Shown here: piece after piece, positions 1 through 11,614 of the stretch
Layout: each line of letters starts with the position of its first letter
Position numbering within the stretch: the first letter of the stretch is position 1
NCBI GenBank assembly: GCA_905183005.1
Contig: CAJJDO010000038.1
Span: 502,814 to 566,813 of the forward strand
Direction: 5' to 3'
DNA from: Paramecium pentaurelia
Taxonomy: Eukaryota; Ciliophora; Oligohymenophorea; Peniculida; Parameciidae
DNA: 64,000 nt
Notes under the pieces: model-generated
Told to the model about the DNA's origin: nothing
What the model saw: only the letters and a program-made list of their open reading frames with translations
Database searches by the model: none
Made by a program: the position numbers and the translations under genes

Positions 1-1
1 T

Positions 2-181
2 TAATCCTTCTAGAAATAGAGAAGCTAATCAATAGTCTATTAGAATCTAATTAATAATAATTCACCTTTTTATAGCAGTAACTCTATAATATTAATACCA
101 AAACTTACAAGAGAAGAAAAGATGAAATTTGCAATCGATTCTTTCATTGATTAAATTTTAAAAGATGAATATCATATATGA
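2..181 (+). CDS. C-terminal end of an unknown protein (5' truncated by window edge)
   Basis: An open frame enters from the left edge and runs 59 codons to a TGA at 179-181, using TAA and TAG as glutamine. The peptide ends TREEKMKF...ILKDEYHI; it has mixed charged and hydrophobic residues, unlike translated intergenic DNA here. No domain can be recognised from so short a tail. It converges on RPS19, whose stop lies about 105 bp downstream on the other strand. Coding status is likely, function unknown. Confidence 0.5.
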
Positions 182-285
182 TAATATGTATTTATATAAA
201 TTATGTATGATTATTATTATATATATATATATATATGAAAATTACTTTATTTATTATATAATGTACTTATGTATTGTTATATCAA

Positions 286-781
286 TCATTTTCTGGCTGC
301 TAAGGCAACTTGAGTTGCAATTCTATTTAAATCTTATTATCCTTCTTTGGTAACAATTCTTGATCCCTTTTTCAAGAGAGACTTATTATCCTTCTTTAAA
401 ACTTTGATAGCTTCCAATTATTAAAGCAAGTATCTAATGACTTTTCCAGATCCTGATTCATGTTTGCCATTATCATTAACTGAACCAAACATATGAGTAA
501 GATTTCCAACTCCCTGATGTGTAAATTATATATTTATACCCAGTGACCTCTGACATAAATTTTACGAGCAAGTGCTGCAGCTCTAACATACATCCAATCT
601 TAGTCAATTGGTGAGATTTCTTTTCCAAGTCCAGTCTTGACAATTGAACCCCATTCTGGAATCTTGATCTTGTTATTTTTTTTCAAATATTCAGCATAAG
701 CACGAATGAAATCTTATGCAGGTACGTCCTTTTAAATTACATAGTTATTCATACTTTCACTGTGAAGAATGGTGCAGACAT
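286..781 (-). CDS. RPS19: 40S ribosomal protein S19 (eS19)
   Basis: This is eS19, a small-subunit ribosomal protein needed for 18S rRNA 3' processing and 40S assembly. The start at 781 gives MSAPFFTVKDVPAQDFIRAY after removal of a 26-nt intron (729-754); the TVKDV...F.RA..A.FLKK pattern is the conserved N terminus. A second 26-nt intron (514-539) interrupts the region corresponding to LRG..GVG. Downstream come K.PEWG, MYVRAAALARKIYVR and the C-terminal Q.DL.RIA..VA motif. Spliced length is 444 nt, 147 aa, matching the usual 145-150 aa. Inside the first intron there is an in-frame TGA, which confirms that it must be spliced. Very confident identification. Confidence 0.96.
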
Positions 782-1437
782 AATAAAAATTAAATTATTT
801 TTTGAATATTTGCAAGATTTTAATTCATAAATAAAAGTATTTAATCAATCATGCTTAACAATCATTAGTGTAGAAATAATTCATACCAATTATCAGAAAT
901 TCATAATCAAAGACTTAAGATTACTCTGAATTAGTATTAATGAACTTCATTCTAAAATAATGAATAAAAACATTCAACTTAACATTTAATCTAAAAATCT
1001 TAGAATTTGATTTCAATATTAAAAATCTTTTAGAATTCTAATATAATTAAGAATATAAGATTCATTCTAACTGAATATCTTTATATTTAGAATAGTAATT
1101 TATTTATGTTATCAACAGTATTATTGAGTTTTAATTGATTGATAGTAATGGAAGTTTGTAGTATAGAATATAATATATAATGTGAATAGAATAATAAGAA
1201 ATTGATGAATTTTAGGAATGTGATAGAGAGAGAGACAGTTTTAATATATTTTAATTATAAAAAAATTTTGATTATTAAGAAGTGGATGGTTAAGAGAGAT
1301 AATGGATGGAAGAAATGTTAATACAAAATTAATGAGATGATGTTAGTAATATTATAAGAAAATGGGAATAAATATTTATAAATTAATTATATACATAAGC
1401 ATTTTTCGATCCGTTTTTAAAAACATTAAATAAATAA
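782..1437. other. Intergenic, divergent promoter region
   Basis: AT-rich spacer between the divergent starts of RPS19 (minus) and a trichocyst matrix protein gene (plus), so it must hold both promoters. A table-6 ORF from an ATG at 1148 runs into the next gene, but it has unconvincing composition and overlaps the trichocyst start. I see no other structure. Confidence 0.6.
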
Positions 1438-2627
1438 ATGCAAAAACTAGCTATCTTGACATTGGTTCTTGCTCTTGCAGCTGCCAAGTTTGTAGATACA
1501 CATGCAAGCTTGGCTTAAATTGATGCCAATCCATTCGGAAATGTTGTATTGTCAGCCATCAAAGCTCATTTATAAGCCTAAACACCAGCCAACGAAGTTA
1601 ATATGTTATTGAACGGTGTTGCTGCTGGATTACAATAAGATTAAAATGACCATGACCATGCTTTTGAACTTGATACAACCACAAACAACAGAGTAAGAAT
1701 ATTAATCTATATAATAGATCGTTGAAGATTTGGAAAAGGAAATCTTGTATCATTAAAATCAAATCTCATCTAACACTTAATTGAGAGATGACACAATTGA
1801 AGCTTTGGCTGTTTCTGAAGAAGACATTAGAGTTACAATTTCAGACATTGCAACAAATGAATAAACTTATGCTAGAGAAGAAGCCACAAGAAACTAATAA
1901 CACGAAACCTTTGTTGCTAAAGTTGCTGCCATCGATGATGTTATTGATGCTATTGATGATGCTGCCAAACTCATCTAACATTTGAGCTTAGGTGCTTCAT
2001 TTGTCTAAGTTAAATCAAAGTATGAAACAGTTCACAAGAGACTTACCGATAACACTTCACACAGCCAACTCTTATAAGTAAATTCTATCTTTCTATTATC
2101 TACTTTAGCCAGTCGTTGTTGCTCTTACTGAATTAGCTACTCACGGTGTTAACTAAAAGGCTTTAACCAAGATTGCTTAATTATTGAGCGAAATCAGATA
2201 ATAATTAGTCTAAGAAAAGGCTGTTAAGACAGTAATTTAATTAATATAATTATTAAGGACGTTGAAGACAGATAAGCTGCTCATTGGGCTGAATTCAGTG
2301 CTCATTTGAGTAATGAACACACAAGATTGGTTGAAAGAAAAGCTTAATTGGAAGTCTAAATTTAAGAATAAAAGGATACCATTGAAGATGCTTAATCATG
2401 GATCGAATTCCACACCTTAGAATTAGAAAACAGTGAAGAAAGACTTGCTGGATAATAAGCATGGTATGCAGTCTAATCAGAAATCTATGAAACTTAAACT
2501 GCTGAAAGGTACTAATAAAATAATACTTTATTTTAGAGCTGCTTAAAATGAAATCGTTGATAGACTCTAAGAACACATCAGTGAGAAATTATCAACCACC
2601 GCCCAATTCATCAGCAAAAGAAATTGA
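1438..2627 (+). CDS. Trichocyst matrix protein precursor
   Basis: Predicted precursor of a trichocyst matrix protein (TMP), which is proteolytically processed and crystallises in the dart-like secretory organelle of Paramecium. The start at 1438 gives a clear signal peptide (MQKLAILTLVLALAAA). The rest is Ala/Gln/Glu/Asp-rich with long heptad-like stretches and repeated LNG/ELA..H type segments, typical of TMPs. Four introns (25, 31, 26 and 28 nt) leave 1080 nt, 359 aa, a normal TMP precursor length. Codon use is richer in C and G (GCC, GAC, ACC) than in neighbouring genes, as expected for a highly expressed gene. Two more TMP genes lie at 13576 and 31975. The subfamily (T1, T2, T4 and so on) was not assigned. 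Confidence 0.9.
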
Positions 2628-2647
2628 TTTATTAAAATAAATAAATT

Positions 2648-3249
2648 ATGAACAATAGTTCTTTATGCATTTTATGTTTTTAAGCATCTAATATAAATAA
2701 TACAGATCTTCCTGTTTGTTAGTCATGTTTAAATTAATAAGCATAAAATTTAGAACATTTTGAAGATGAAATTGATAAAATACATTAATAAGTAAAATGA
2801 TATAATTATATAAGGATTAAGTAAAATAAGATGAATCTTCATCAATTAGTGAAATTCTACCAAATAAATTGTATTTAGGGAATTATATTGCTGCAAAAAA
2901 TAAAAACTTATTAAAAAAATATAAAATAACTGATATTCTTATATGTGGAGATTTTCTTAAATAGAAATTCCCTTAAGATTTTAAATATCATTAAATTATG
3001 ATATAAGATTCATTAAATCAATCTATTATTGAATATCTTGATGAAACATTTAATTTTATTGATTAAGCATAAAATGTATTTGTTCATTGTGCAGCTGGAA
3101 TTAATAGATCTCCAGCAATTGTTTGTGCATATTTAATGAAAAAAAATAAATGGAATTATGATAAAGCTTTTGAATTTGTTAAAGAAAGAAGATCTATTGT
3201 TAACAAATAAACGAATTTTGCAAATCAATTAAATTTATATTAATATTGA
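2648..3249 (+). CDS. Dual-specificity protein phosphatase (DSP family)
   Basis: Small DSP-type phosphatase of 192 aa. The signature loop HCAAGINRS carries the catalytic Cys at about residue 140 and the Arg six residues later; a general-acid region with QDSLNQ lies about 30 residues before it. The family fold is complete: ILPNKLYLGNYIAA near residue 55 is the conserved SxIxxxLYLGN start of the catalytic domain. One 23-nt intron, starting about 150 nt after the ATG, removes an in-frame TGA. The N terminus has paired CxxC motifs (LCILCF, VCQSC), possibly metal binding. It starts only 20 bp after the preceding trichocyst gene on the same strand. Substrate unknown. Confidence 0.9.
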
Positions 3250-3280
3250 TTAAAATAATTATATATTAATATAATTAAAT

Positions 3281-3988
3281 TCATTTTCCTTTACAATATG
3301 TGCATATAAATGATTCTATATTTTAAACTTATTCTTCTGTTAATCCTTCACATTTAAGATGTATCCATTAATTACACATATCACAAAATACATATGGTAA
3401 ATCAGGATTTTATGGTTTTTTACAATAACAAACCTTTGGCCATTTACTTATTTCTGGTAAGAATTCTTCACTTTTTGTATTATAAAATGCTCTAGTAAAA
3501 TATACAGCATCTTTAAATTCATACTATTCATAATTTTCATAACTTAAAACTAGAACTTTAGATTATATTGCATCAACTAAAATTGCATGTTCTTCTTCAG
3601 TCAAAAATAATTCAGACATTCCCATATATTCTTTTTATTCTTAATATTAGGATGCAATTTTGTCTTTATTACAATATAAGTTGATTATGACTAAAGGTAG
3701 TTCTTGATCATTTTTTTAGGATTTTATACTAATTATTTTTTTTATTGTTGCTATAAACTCAAAATTTTTGACATTTATTAGTATTGATTCTCCTGTCTTA
3801 TAGATTTCATCATTAAACTTTAGTTTCTCATAAGTTAGTGTATGTTAAGGTGCTTTTTCTGCTAATTTATACAATTTATCAAAGTTTTTAGCTATAGCCA
3901 ATTATTCTAAAGCATCTTAACTAAATTCTTTGAAAGTAAATTTCCTTCCATTACCTGGTTCATAATCTGGATCATCTTATCCTGACAT
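3281..3988 (-). CDS. BAH domain-PHD finger protein (chromatin reader)
   Basis: Intronless gene for 235 aa. Residues about 50-165 look like a bromo-adjacent-homology (BAH) domain, with the opening GESILI and a core F.FIA.IKKI, then a region with VLVLSY and FYFTRAFYN-like spacing. Residues 187-232 form a complete C4HC3 PHD finger: C187, C189, C202, C205, H210, C213, C229, C232, with the WIHLKC core. Such BAH-PHD proteins bind modified histone tails; a role in chromatin is inferred from the family. The stop faces the DSP gene stop 32 bp away. The upstream 600 bp and the first six codons (MSGQDD) are duplicated several times nearby in front of a different ORF (see repeats). Confidence 0.88.
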
Positions 3989-4580
3989 TTTACTAATTTT
4001 AATTCATAGAAGTATTAATACAATCATAAATATATATGACAATAAAATCCTTTAAATTTTTGTGATCTCATAAAATTTATATAAGGCATTTTATAAAAAC
4101 CAGTATAAAAAAAGAGTGATTCATATTTTGAAGGTTTAATGTTTCAAACAATAGTTTAAAATTTTAAAGTTCTCATTTAGATTTGCTGAATGATTTTATT
4201 TTTAAATAAATTATTATAATATAATTAATTATAATCTTATTCTAATTTTAATAATTAATCAATATAGAGGTTATTATTTATAAATATTAGAAAATATAAA
4301 TATGAATGCAATATATACTTAATTATAATATATTCATTAAATGATTATTATATATATAATTATATTGAATAATATTTAATAAATTTAAATATAGAATACT
4401 AGTTTACATTTAAATTTTGATCAATATATATATTAAATATTCTTCATTTTAATATGAATTATAGAATTACATTGAGAGAATATTATAAAAATTGATTGGT
4501 AATAGTAATAAAATATTATAGATTAGCAATAATTTATATGTAAAGATTGAATTTTAATTAATTTAATGAACGATTTTGTA
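3973..4580. repeat. Repeat segment A, copy adjoining the BAH-PHD gene
   Basis: About 608 bp covering the first codons and the upstream flank of the BAH-PHD gene. The same sequence recurs at 5249-5856 and 6380-6988, and inverted at 22343-22950 and 23561-24168. It differs from those copies at the sixth base of the shared coding part (TAA against CAA, both Gln). It ends abruptly at an N (4581), at the same internal point where the copy at 5856 ends. Confidence 0.9.
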
Positions 4581-4581
4581 N
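4581..4581. other. Scaffold gap (single N)
   Basis: One undetermined base inside the repeat block. Similar single Ns occur at 5857 and 23560. All three fall exactly at ends of repeat segments, so they look like contig joins and not sequencing ambiguities. Confidence 0.9.
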
Positions 4582-5856
4582 ATTATATCGATCTTAATCA
4601 TCTCTCTGGATTGCTCTTACTTGATAAGAAAAAATGGATTATGAAAATCTTAATTGATAAGATATTAGTTTAAAGAAAAATAATAAATCTAATTATAACA
4701 ATCGAAAATTAACAAAATCAAAGTTTAAATAACTTGACTATTTTTTATTTTTATGATTAAAAGAATTTGATTTATAATTTTTTTTCTAATTCTTCATCCC
4801 TTAATTATATACACCCAGATACAACAAAGAGTTCAAAGTTTTTTGTTAATCAGATCTTATTGAGGATTATTTAATTTAATGACGAGAGATTTGCTTAAAT
4901 TCCTTTTTAATATTTGATCCATATTTAAAAGTAAACTTTAAACAAAGACTATCCCTTTTATTAATTCATTCTTTTTCTATTAAGTTACTGCATTATATTC
5001 TTCAAAGAGCAATTAATTAATTTAAGCAAATCTCTAGCCAGATGATTAATTCCTTTAAGATATTACAAAAGAATTTTATTCATAAGACAAACTAAAATAA
5101 AAATGACGTTACTTTGATTTAATCAAATTCTCCTTTTTTTGATAATAATTTAAATAGAAAATGGATTAATTCTTTTAAAGGTTTCTTTAATTCAAAAAAA
5201 TATTAATTCTTTTTTATTTAAAGTTTAATTTATTTGATTTCAACAGATCATCTTGTCCTGACATTTTACTAATTTTAATTCATAGAAGTATTAATACAAT
5301 CATAAATATATATGACAATAAAATCCTTTAAATTTTTGTGATCTCATAAAATTTATATAAGGCATTTTATAAAAACCAGTATAAAAAAAGAGTGATTCAT
5401 ATTTTGAAGGTTTAATGTTTCAAACAATAGTTTAAAATTTTAAAGTTCTCATTTAGATTTGCTGAATGATTTTATTTTTAAATAAATTATTATAATATAA
5501 TTAATTATAATCTTATTCTAATTTTAATAATTAATCAATATAGAGGTTATTATTTATAAATATTAGAAAATATAAATATGAATGCAATATATACTTAATT
5601 ATAATATATTCATTAAATGATTATTATATATATAATTATATTGAATAATATTTAATAAATTTAAATATAGAATACTAGTTTACATTTAAATTTTGATCAA
5701 TATATATATTAAATATTCTTCATTTTAATATGAATTATAGAATTACATTGAGAGAATATTATAAAAATTGATTGGTAATAGTAATAAAATATTATAGATT
5801 AGCAATAATTTATATGTAAAGATTGAATTTTAATTAATTTAATGAACGATTTTGTA
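4582..5856. repeat. 1275-bp repeat unit (X-B-A), bounded by Ns
   Basis: This inter-N piece appears to be the exact reverse complement of 23561-24835, including equal length (1275 bp). Its part from 4727 is also a direct repeat of 5858-6988 at a spacing of 1131 bp. Internally it contains a 17-bp inverted repeat (AGAGATTTGCTTAAATT and its complement, about 130 bp apart). The identity is so complete that a duplicated contig in the assembly is as likely as a true repeat. Confidence 0.85.
4833..5264 (-). CDS. Repeat-borne ORF of 143 aa, copy 1 (chimeric start)
   Basis: Uninterrupted table-6 frame from ATG 5264 to TGA. It begins with the same MSGQDD codons as the BAH-PHD gene, then diverges completely into a Gln/Asn/Lys-rich sequence ending NKKL. 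It therefore has the BAH-PHD promoter region and start joined to unrelated downstream DNA. I recognise no domain. The stretch ISQRNQSSGQRFAQI and following residues have reasonable protein-like composition, but the ORF may equally be a non-functional fusion. Other copies are at 5964-6395 (minus), 22935-23366 (plus) and 24153-24584 (plus). Confidence 0.35.
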
Positions 5857-5857
5857 N
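5857..5857. other. Scaffold gap (single N)
   Basis: Second single N. It separates the piece 4582-5856 from the repeat copy that continues into unique sequence at about 6988. Confidence 0.9.
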
Positions 5858-6988
5858 AAATAACTTGACTATTTTTTATTTTTATGATTAAAAGAATTTG
5901 ATTTATAATTTTTTTTCTAATTCTTCATCCCTTAATTATATACACCCAGATACAACAAAGAGTTCAAAGTTTTTTGTTAATCAGATCTTATTGAGGATTA
6001 TTTAATTTAATGACGAGAGATTTGCTTAAATTCCTTTTTAATATTTGATCCATATTTAAAAGTAAACTTTAAACAAAGACTATCCCTTTTATTAATTCAT
6101 TCTTTTTCTATTAAGTTACTGCATTATATTCTTCAAAGAGCAATTAATTAATTTAAGCAAATCTCTAGCCAGATGATTAATTCCTTTAAGATATTACAAA
6201 AGAATTTTATTCATAAGACAAACTAAAATAAAAATGACGTTACTTTGATTTAATCAAATTCTCCTTTTTTTGATAATAATTTAAATAGAAAATGGATTAA
6301 TTCTTTTAAAGGTTTCTTTAATTCAAAAAAATATTAATTCTTTTTTATTTAAAGTTTAATTTATTTGATTTCAACAGATCATCTTGTCCTGACATTTTAC
6401 TAATTTTAATTCATAGAAGTATTAATACAATCATAAATATATATGACAATAAAATCCTTTAAATTTTTGTGATCTCATAAAATTTATATAAGGCATTTTA
6501 TAAAAACCAGTATAAAAAAAGAGTGATTCATATTTTGAAGGTTTAATGTTTCAAACAATAGTTTAAAATTTTAAAGTTCTCATTTAGATTTGCTGAATGA
6601 TTTTATTTTTAAATAAATTATTATAATATAATTAATTATAATCTTATTCTAATTTTAATAATTAATCAATATAGAGGTTATTATTTATAAATATTAGAAA
6701 ATATAAATATGAATGCAATATATACTTAATTATAATATATTCATTAAATGATTATTATATATATAATTATATTGAATAATATTTAATAAATTTAAATATA
6801 GAATACTAGTTTACATTTAAATTTTGATCAATATATATATTAAATATTCTTCATTTTAATATGAATTATAGAATTACATTGAGAGAATATTATAAAAATT
6901 GATTGGTAATAGTAATAAAATATTATAGATTAGCAATAATTTATATGTAAAGATTGAATTTTAATTAATTTAATGAACGATTTTGTAC
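5858..6988. repeat. 1131-bp repeat unit (B-A), left arm inner copy
   Basis: Direct repeat of 4727-5856. Its right edge passes into unique sequence in front of the USP gene. The inverted partner on the far side starts at 22343. Just beyond the boundary the two sides still share aattcaaag with one mismatch before it, then diverge, so this is the real limit of homology. Confidence 0.9.
5964..6395 (-). CDS. Repeat-borne ORF of 143 aa, copy 2
   Basis: Same 432-nt frame as the copy at 4833-5264, shifted by 1131 bp, with no difference that I can see. It reads away from the USP gene. Function unknown; see copy 1. Confidence 0.33.
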
Positions 6989-7087
6989 AATTCAAAGAAT
7001 CAAGAAAGCGTGGGATGGATGAATTCCATACAAGCCAAGACATGAATTATTATATCATTTCAAAGAAGTAAAGCATTTTTAATTTAA

Positions 7088-10000
7088 ATGAACAGATGGT
7101 TAGAAGAGTGGATAGAAAGTGAAGAGAAAGGTTAAACATTTAACAATTATTCTTGTGTAAATTCAGATCTATTATTGTCTAAACCATAAACCATCTTTAA
7201 ATATGATCCAATTTAAACTCATAAATGGAATAAGATAATGCTTCCTAATCTTTAAGAAGGAGTTGATTATGAAATTTTAGATAAAGCAACTTGGGAAATC
7301 ATAGCAAGAAAGTTATAATATTTTTTATTATGTAGGTTTCATGTAACAACTATTGAACGAGATGCCACTATTATAAATGGAATTAAACAAGTTAATGTCA
7401 ATCTTGTACCTTTAAACTTAGGAGCAGTGTTTCCTTCTACACTTCGCAAATTCAATGGAGGAAAAACTGTTACACTTATTAAAGGAGACTAATATGTATC
7501 TAGAACATGCAAATTATCTTCATTTATTGAATTATTAGCAAGCACTTTATAAACAGTGTACGTAATTATTATACAACCATATATAGTAGTGGCTATGACT
7601 TCCATAGACATGATGGAATTAGACTTTATAAATGTCCCTTAGGTATGACTATGACAGAGATTGAAAAACATATTTCTGAAGAAATTAAATCACTTGGAAC
7701 TTATGATGATGTAGTATTTGAATTTAAAGATGCTGAATATTTGGATCCAAATAAATATGAAACTATTGAAGATTGTTAAATAGCACCCGGTTAAATTATA
7801 CTAGGAGATTTTAAGGAATTATAAAAAAATTGGGTAATTAAACATCCCAATTTCACTATGGAAGGAAAATGTGAAGGTTGTTATAATTTCAAAGTACTTC
7901 GATTTCCATGTGATTGCAAAAAAGTTAGTTATTGTACAGAAGAATGTAAAAAAAGAGATGAGACTTATCATTTACCTAGATGTGAAAAGACAGATTCTGA
8001 TGATGAAACAATGGATAAACTATAAAGAAATGAAAAATCTATGGATGGCAAGGTTGGATTAAAGAATTTAGGAAATACTTGTTTTATGAATTCAGGAATT
8101 TAATGTATTGGTAATACATTCCCATTAAGAGAATACTTATTATCTAATTAATATAAATAAGATATAAATGAAGAGAATACTTTAGGTACAAAAGGAGAAT
8201 TAGCATCTAAATTTGCTCATCTTTTAAGAAGAATGTGGTATGCTGATAGATCACCTATTCCTCCATTCTCACTTAAAAGAGCCATTGGAAAATTTTAACC
8301 ATAATTCTAAGGATTCCAATAACATGACAGTTAAGAATTGATTACATATTTATTGGATGGATTAAATGAAGATTTATGTCGTATTAAACAAAAACCATAT
8401 GTTGAGAGAAAAGATTATGATGGAAGACCTGATTTTGAAGTTGCTAAAGAATCTTGGGAATAATTTAAGTTAAGAAATGATAGTATAGTTGTTGACAATC
8501 TTTATGGATAATATAAAAGTACTTTAAGATGTCCAAATTGTAATAAAATATCTATTACATTTGATCCATATTTGATGGTTAATGTAAGTATACCTTAAAA
8601 TACAACCAAAAAATTAGAAATCCAATTTATAGATCCAAATTTATTGTGGGATTGTTAGACTCTTGTTTATAATTATGAGAAAGCACAAGATTCTTCACTT
8701 GGTTAAATATTGCTATCTCCAGAAATTTAAGACAAAATTTAACATATTAATCCAACTGATTTGATTTATATCTGTACATCAGCTTACTAACATGATGATA
8801 CAGATGAAAATGAAAAAATGTCAAGTTTGAGGAAGAAATTAAAATACAAAAAGTTATATATTAGAAAAGCTTTATAATCCGAACTCAATATAGAAAAAGA
8901 AAATAAAGTTTGCATTATGATACATGAATCTTTTAAATAAAATGCTTAGTATTAATGGAAGAGGGAAATTACTCCTGCTTTCAACTTCTATTTTGATAAA
9001 ACTAAGACAAAACATGTTGATATACATAAATTTATATTTGATATTCATGTTGGAGTCTTAACAACTTTTGAAGGTCTTCCTCCATATAAAGGCAATAATT
9101 GGAGTGAATATTATGAAGAAAATATATTAGATAAGGTTTATTATTTAGAATTTAAATCCAATTAAAATTGGTAAATTGAATGTGCTTTTTGCAATGCAAA
9201 ATAATGTAATGATTGTGTTTGTGCTTATAATTAAGATACTTTAATTGAAAAATATTTATAAAAAGAACCTAAATTAGAAATTGAAGTATTTGTAGTTTGG
9301 AAAAGAGGTTTCAAAATAGCAAGCTCTGTTGATGAATTATACAATGATTGGTTGAAACATCATCAAAGAAAATAAAATAATATTGAAGAATTACCAAAAT
9401 AATAAAATGATCAAGAATAATTATAAGAAAATATAGATGATGCAAAATAATAAGAAAATTTATCTGATGAATAATTAGCTTAAAAATAAAATTTCACTAC
9501 ATGTCTCGTACCTTTAGGACCTTCTATGCCAACATTCTAATCTACTAATGTTCAAGCTACAACAGAAAAATCAATGAAATTAGGTGAATGTTTAAAATTC
9601 TCTGAACAACCTGAATAATTAGATGAAGAAAATACGTGGTATTGTAATTAATGCAAAGATCATGTGTATATTATCCATTTTAATCTATTAGTCGTGCTTT
9701 TAAAGTTATGGAAATCTATAAAACACCTAAAATATTGATATTTCATCTAAAGAGATTCAAAAACTCTAATAAATTTTTCAAAAGCAAACTTGAAACTTTG
9801 ATTGATTTCCCAATTGAAAATTTTGACATAAGAGAATATGTATAAAATCACCATTTACCATCTGAATTCACTACTGAACATCCTGAAAATCCAAGTATTA
9901 AATTTAATTTAATTTTAAATTAGAAATTAATGATCCTATCTATTATGATCTATATGCTATTTCTAATCATTTTGGAGGATTGGGAGGTGGACATTATACT

Positions 10001-10138
10001 GCTTTCGCTAAAAACTACTATGACAATACATGGTATAATTTTGATGACAGTTCAGTTAATTCTATTAAAGAGGAATCTGTTAATTCAACATTAATTACAA
10101 GTGCAGCTTATGTATTATTTTATCGTAGAAGAGAATGA
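7088..10138 (+). CDS. Ubiquitin carboxyl-terminal hydrolase with DUSP, ubiquitin-like and MYND domains
   Basis: Cysteine protease that removes ubiquitin from proteins. The N-terminal 200 residues resemble the DUSP plus ubiquitin-like arrangement of USP4/11/15-type enzymes (KWNKIMLPNLQEGVDYEIL, then AVFPSTLRKF). Around residues 252-290 there is a MYND-type zinc finger (CEGC...CDC...YCTEECKKRDE.H...C). The catalytic core follows: Cys box GLKNLGNTCFMNSG with Cys near residue 322, a zinc ribbon (CPNC), a long Gln-rich insert, then LIFHLKRF and the His box GGLGGGHYTAF near residue 941. Introns at 7558-7586 (29 nt), 9666-9691 (26 nt) and one of 29 nt near 9894. A possible 24-nt intron at 7312-7335 does not change the frame, so the length is 988 or 980 aa. 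The ATG at 7088 follows an in-frame TGA at 7043. Confidence 0.93.
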
Positions 10139-10174
10139 TATACAAAAAGCAATAAATACAAATATATATGTATA

Positions 10175-10344
10175 TCAATCATATTATATTTTAATATGTC
10201 CTTCAATTTAATCCTTAAAATCATTATCCTATATTTCAATACTATCTGATTTTTTTAATTATCTACTTAAAGTTTTTCTCTTATTTGATATAGATTCCTC
10301 TGTTTGTAATTATTGCTTACAAAATTCAAAGAGGCAGAACTCAT
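10175..10344 (-). CDS. Possible small protein gene (48 aa)
   Basis: Weak call. From ATG 10344, removal of a 23-nt intron joins MSSASLNF to a Lys/Asp/Ser-rich peptide that ends IKIQYD before TGA. The C-terminal part has coding-like composition, but the intron would end in GAG, which is unusual here, and no family is recognised. It lies between the convergent USP and epsin stops. It could be a 3' UTR or a gene remnant. Confidence 0.28.
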
Positions 10345-10531
10345 AGATTTTATTATTTTTTTTTTTCTTTGTTTAATGAATGATGTCTATCTTTAAATAA
10401 AATTAAGATTTTTTAAAATGTTCAAGAAAATATTGAAGATATTGTTGTTCTAGTCATTTATTAATACAGATCAAATGAAGATAATGAGTTTAATAGTTAT
10501 CAAATTATATAATATATATGTTTATTATAAT

Positions 10532-11534
10532 TCATCTGCTTTACTGGTATTAATCTATTTTATGTTATATATAATAATACATTATCCATATATTGGTGCT
10601 TTATTTTAATAATTGAATTAAAAACTATCCAATTCAGCTTAGGATGTATACAACTAAGGTTATGAATTTTACTAAGGAGCAATTGGAATCTATTTTTTCT
10701 ATTCTAATTCTTATTTTTCTTTTTTTAAATCAATCATGCCTAATAAATCAGTTTAATTAGTATTTGTATTTTTTGGTTGGGAGGCTGAGACGAATTCACC
10801 AAATGCAAATTCATCTTATTATTATTTTGTTTAATTTGATTAATAAGTTGGAACTTATGTATTTGCATAGTTGATATTTTATTATGGCTATTAATAATTA
10901 TTCATTTATTAATTTTAGTACAAATTAGGTTATTAATAAGTATTTTATTATTATTATAAAGGATATAGATTTTATTGTACTTAAGTTTATTAATATAATA
11001 ATTATTAAGGTTATTAATAAATAGGTAGTTAATTGTTTTATTAAGGTGGTATTTATTGTCCAAAAAGGATAGGTGCTTAAACTTGTTGTTATGATACTAC
11101 TGGTGTAAAAATATCATTAGGTAATAAATTAGTCTATACTTTTTATTAAATTTAAGGTTATGGAATTGGATTAGAAATAGGAGTAGCTGTTTAAAATGAC
11201 CCCCATTCATTATTTTGATTATTTGACTTTTAAGATGGAGGTGGTTGTAAAGGTGGAGCAATTTATGACTATTATTATTATGGTAATTATTAGGGAGTGT
11301 CAAAAATATCTATTAGATTGTTTTATTATGCTTGTTACTTTTATTATTATTATTATGGTTATTATTATTAAGGTTATGGTTTAGGTCCTGGAACATCCCA
11401 CTTTTCTCCAGGTTTAGCTAATCTTTTTACAGGTTCTGAAAATGGTGCTGCTGTTGTTTATTATTAAGGAGTTGTCTGCTGTTGAGGATTATTCCATGAT
11501 ATTCCATTAAAACTTATATTAGCATTATTATTAG

Positions 11535-11614
<80 letters not shown>

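Noticed and set aside
1148..1497. Table-6 ORF in the RPS19/trichocyst intergenic region
   Set aside because: It overlaps the signal peptide of the trichocyst gene in another frame and has composition typical of non-coding AT-rich DNA.
10562..11485. Plus-strand Tyr/Gln-rich open frame with one internal TGA at 11216, at first sight a selenoprotein or readthrough candidate
   Set aside because: It is the antisense of the epsin gene. The minus strand has a complete ENTH domain with six consistent introns, and its poly-Gln and poly-Asn codons create the Tyr-rich shadow.
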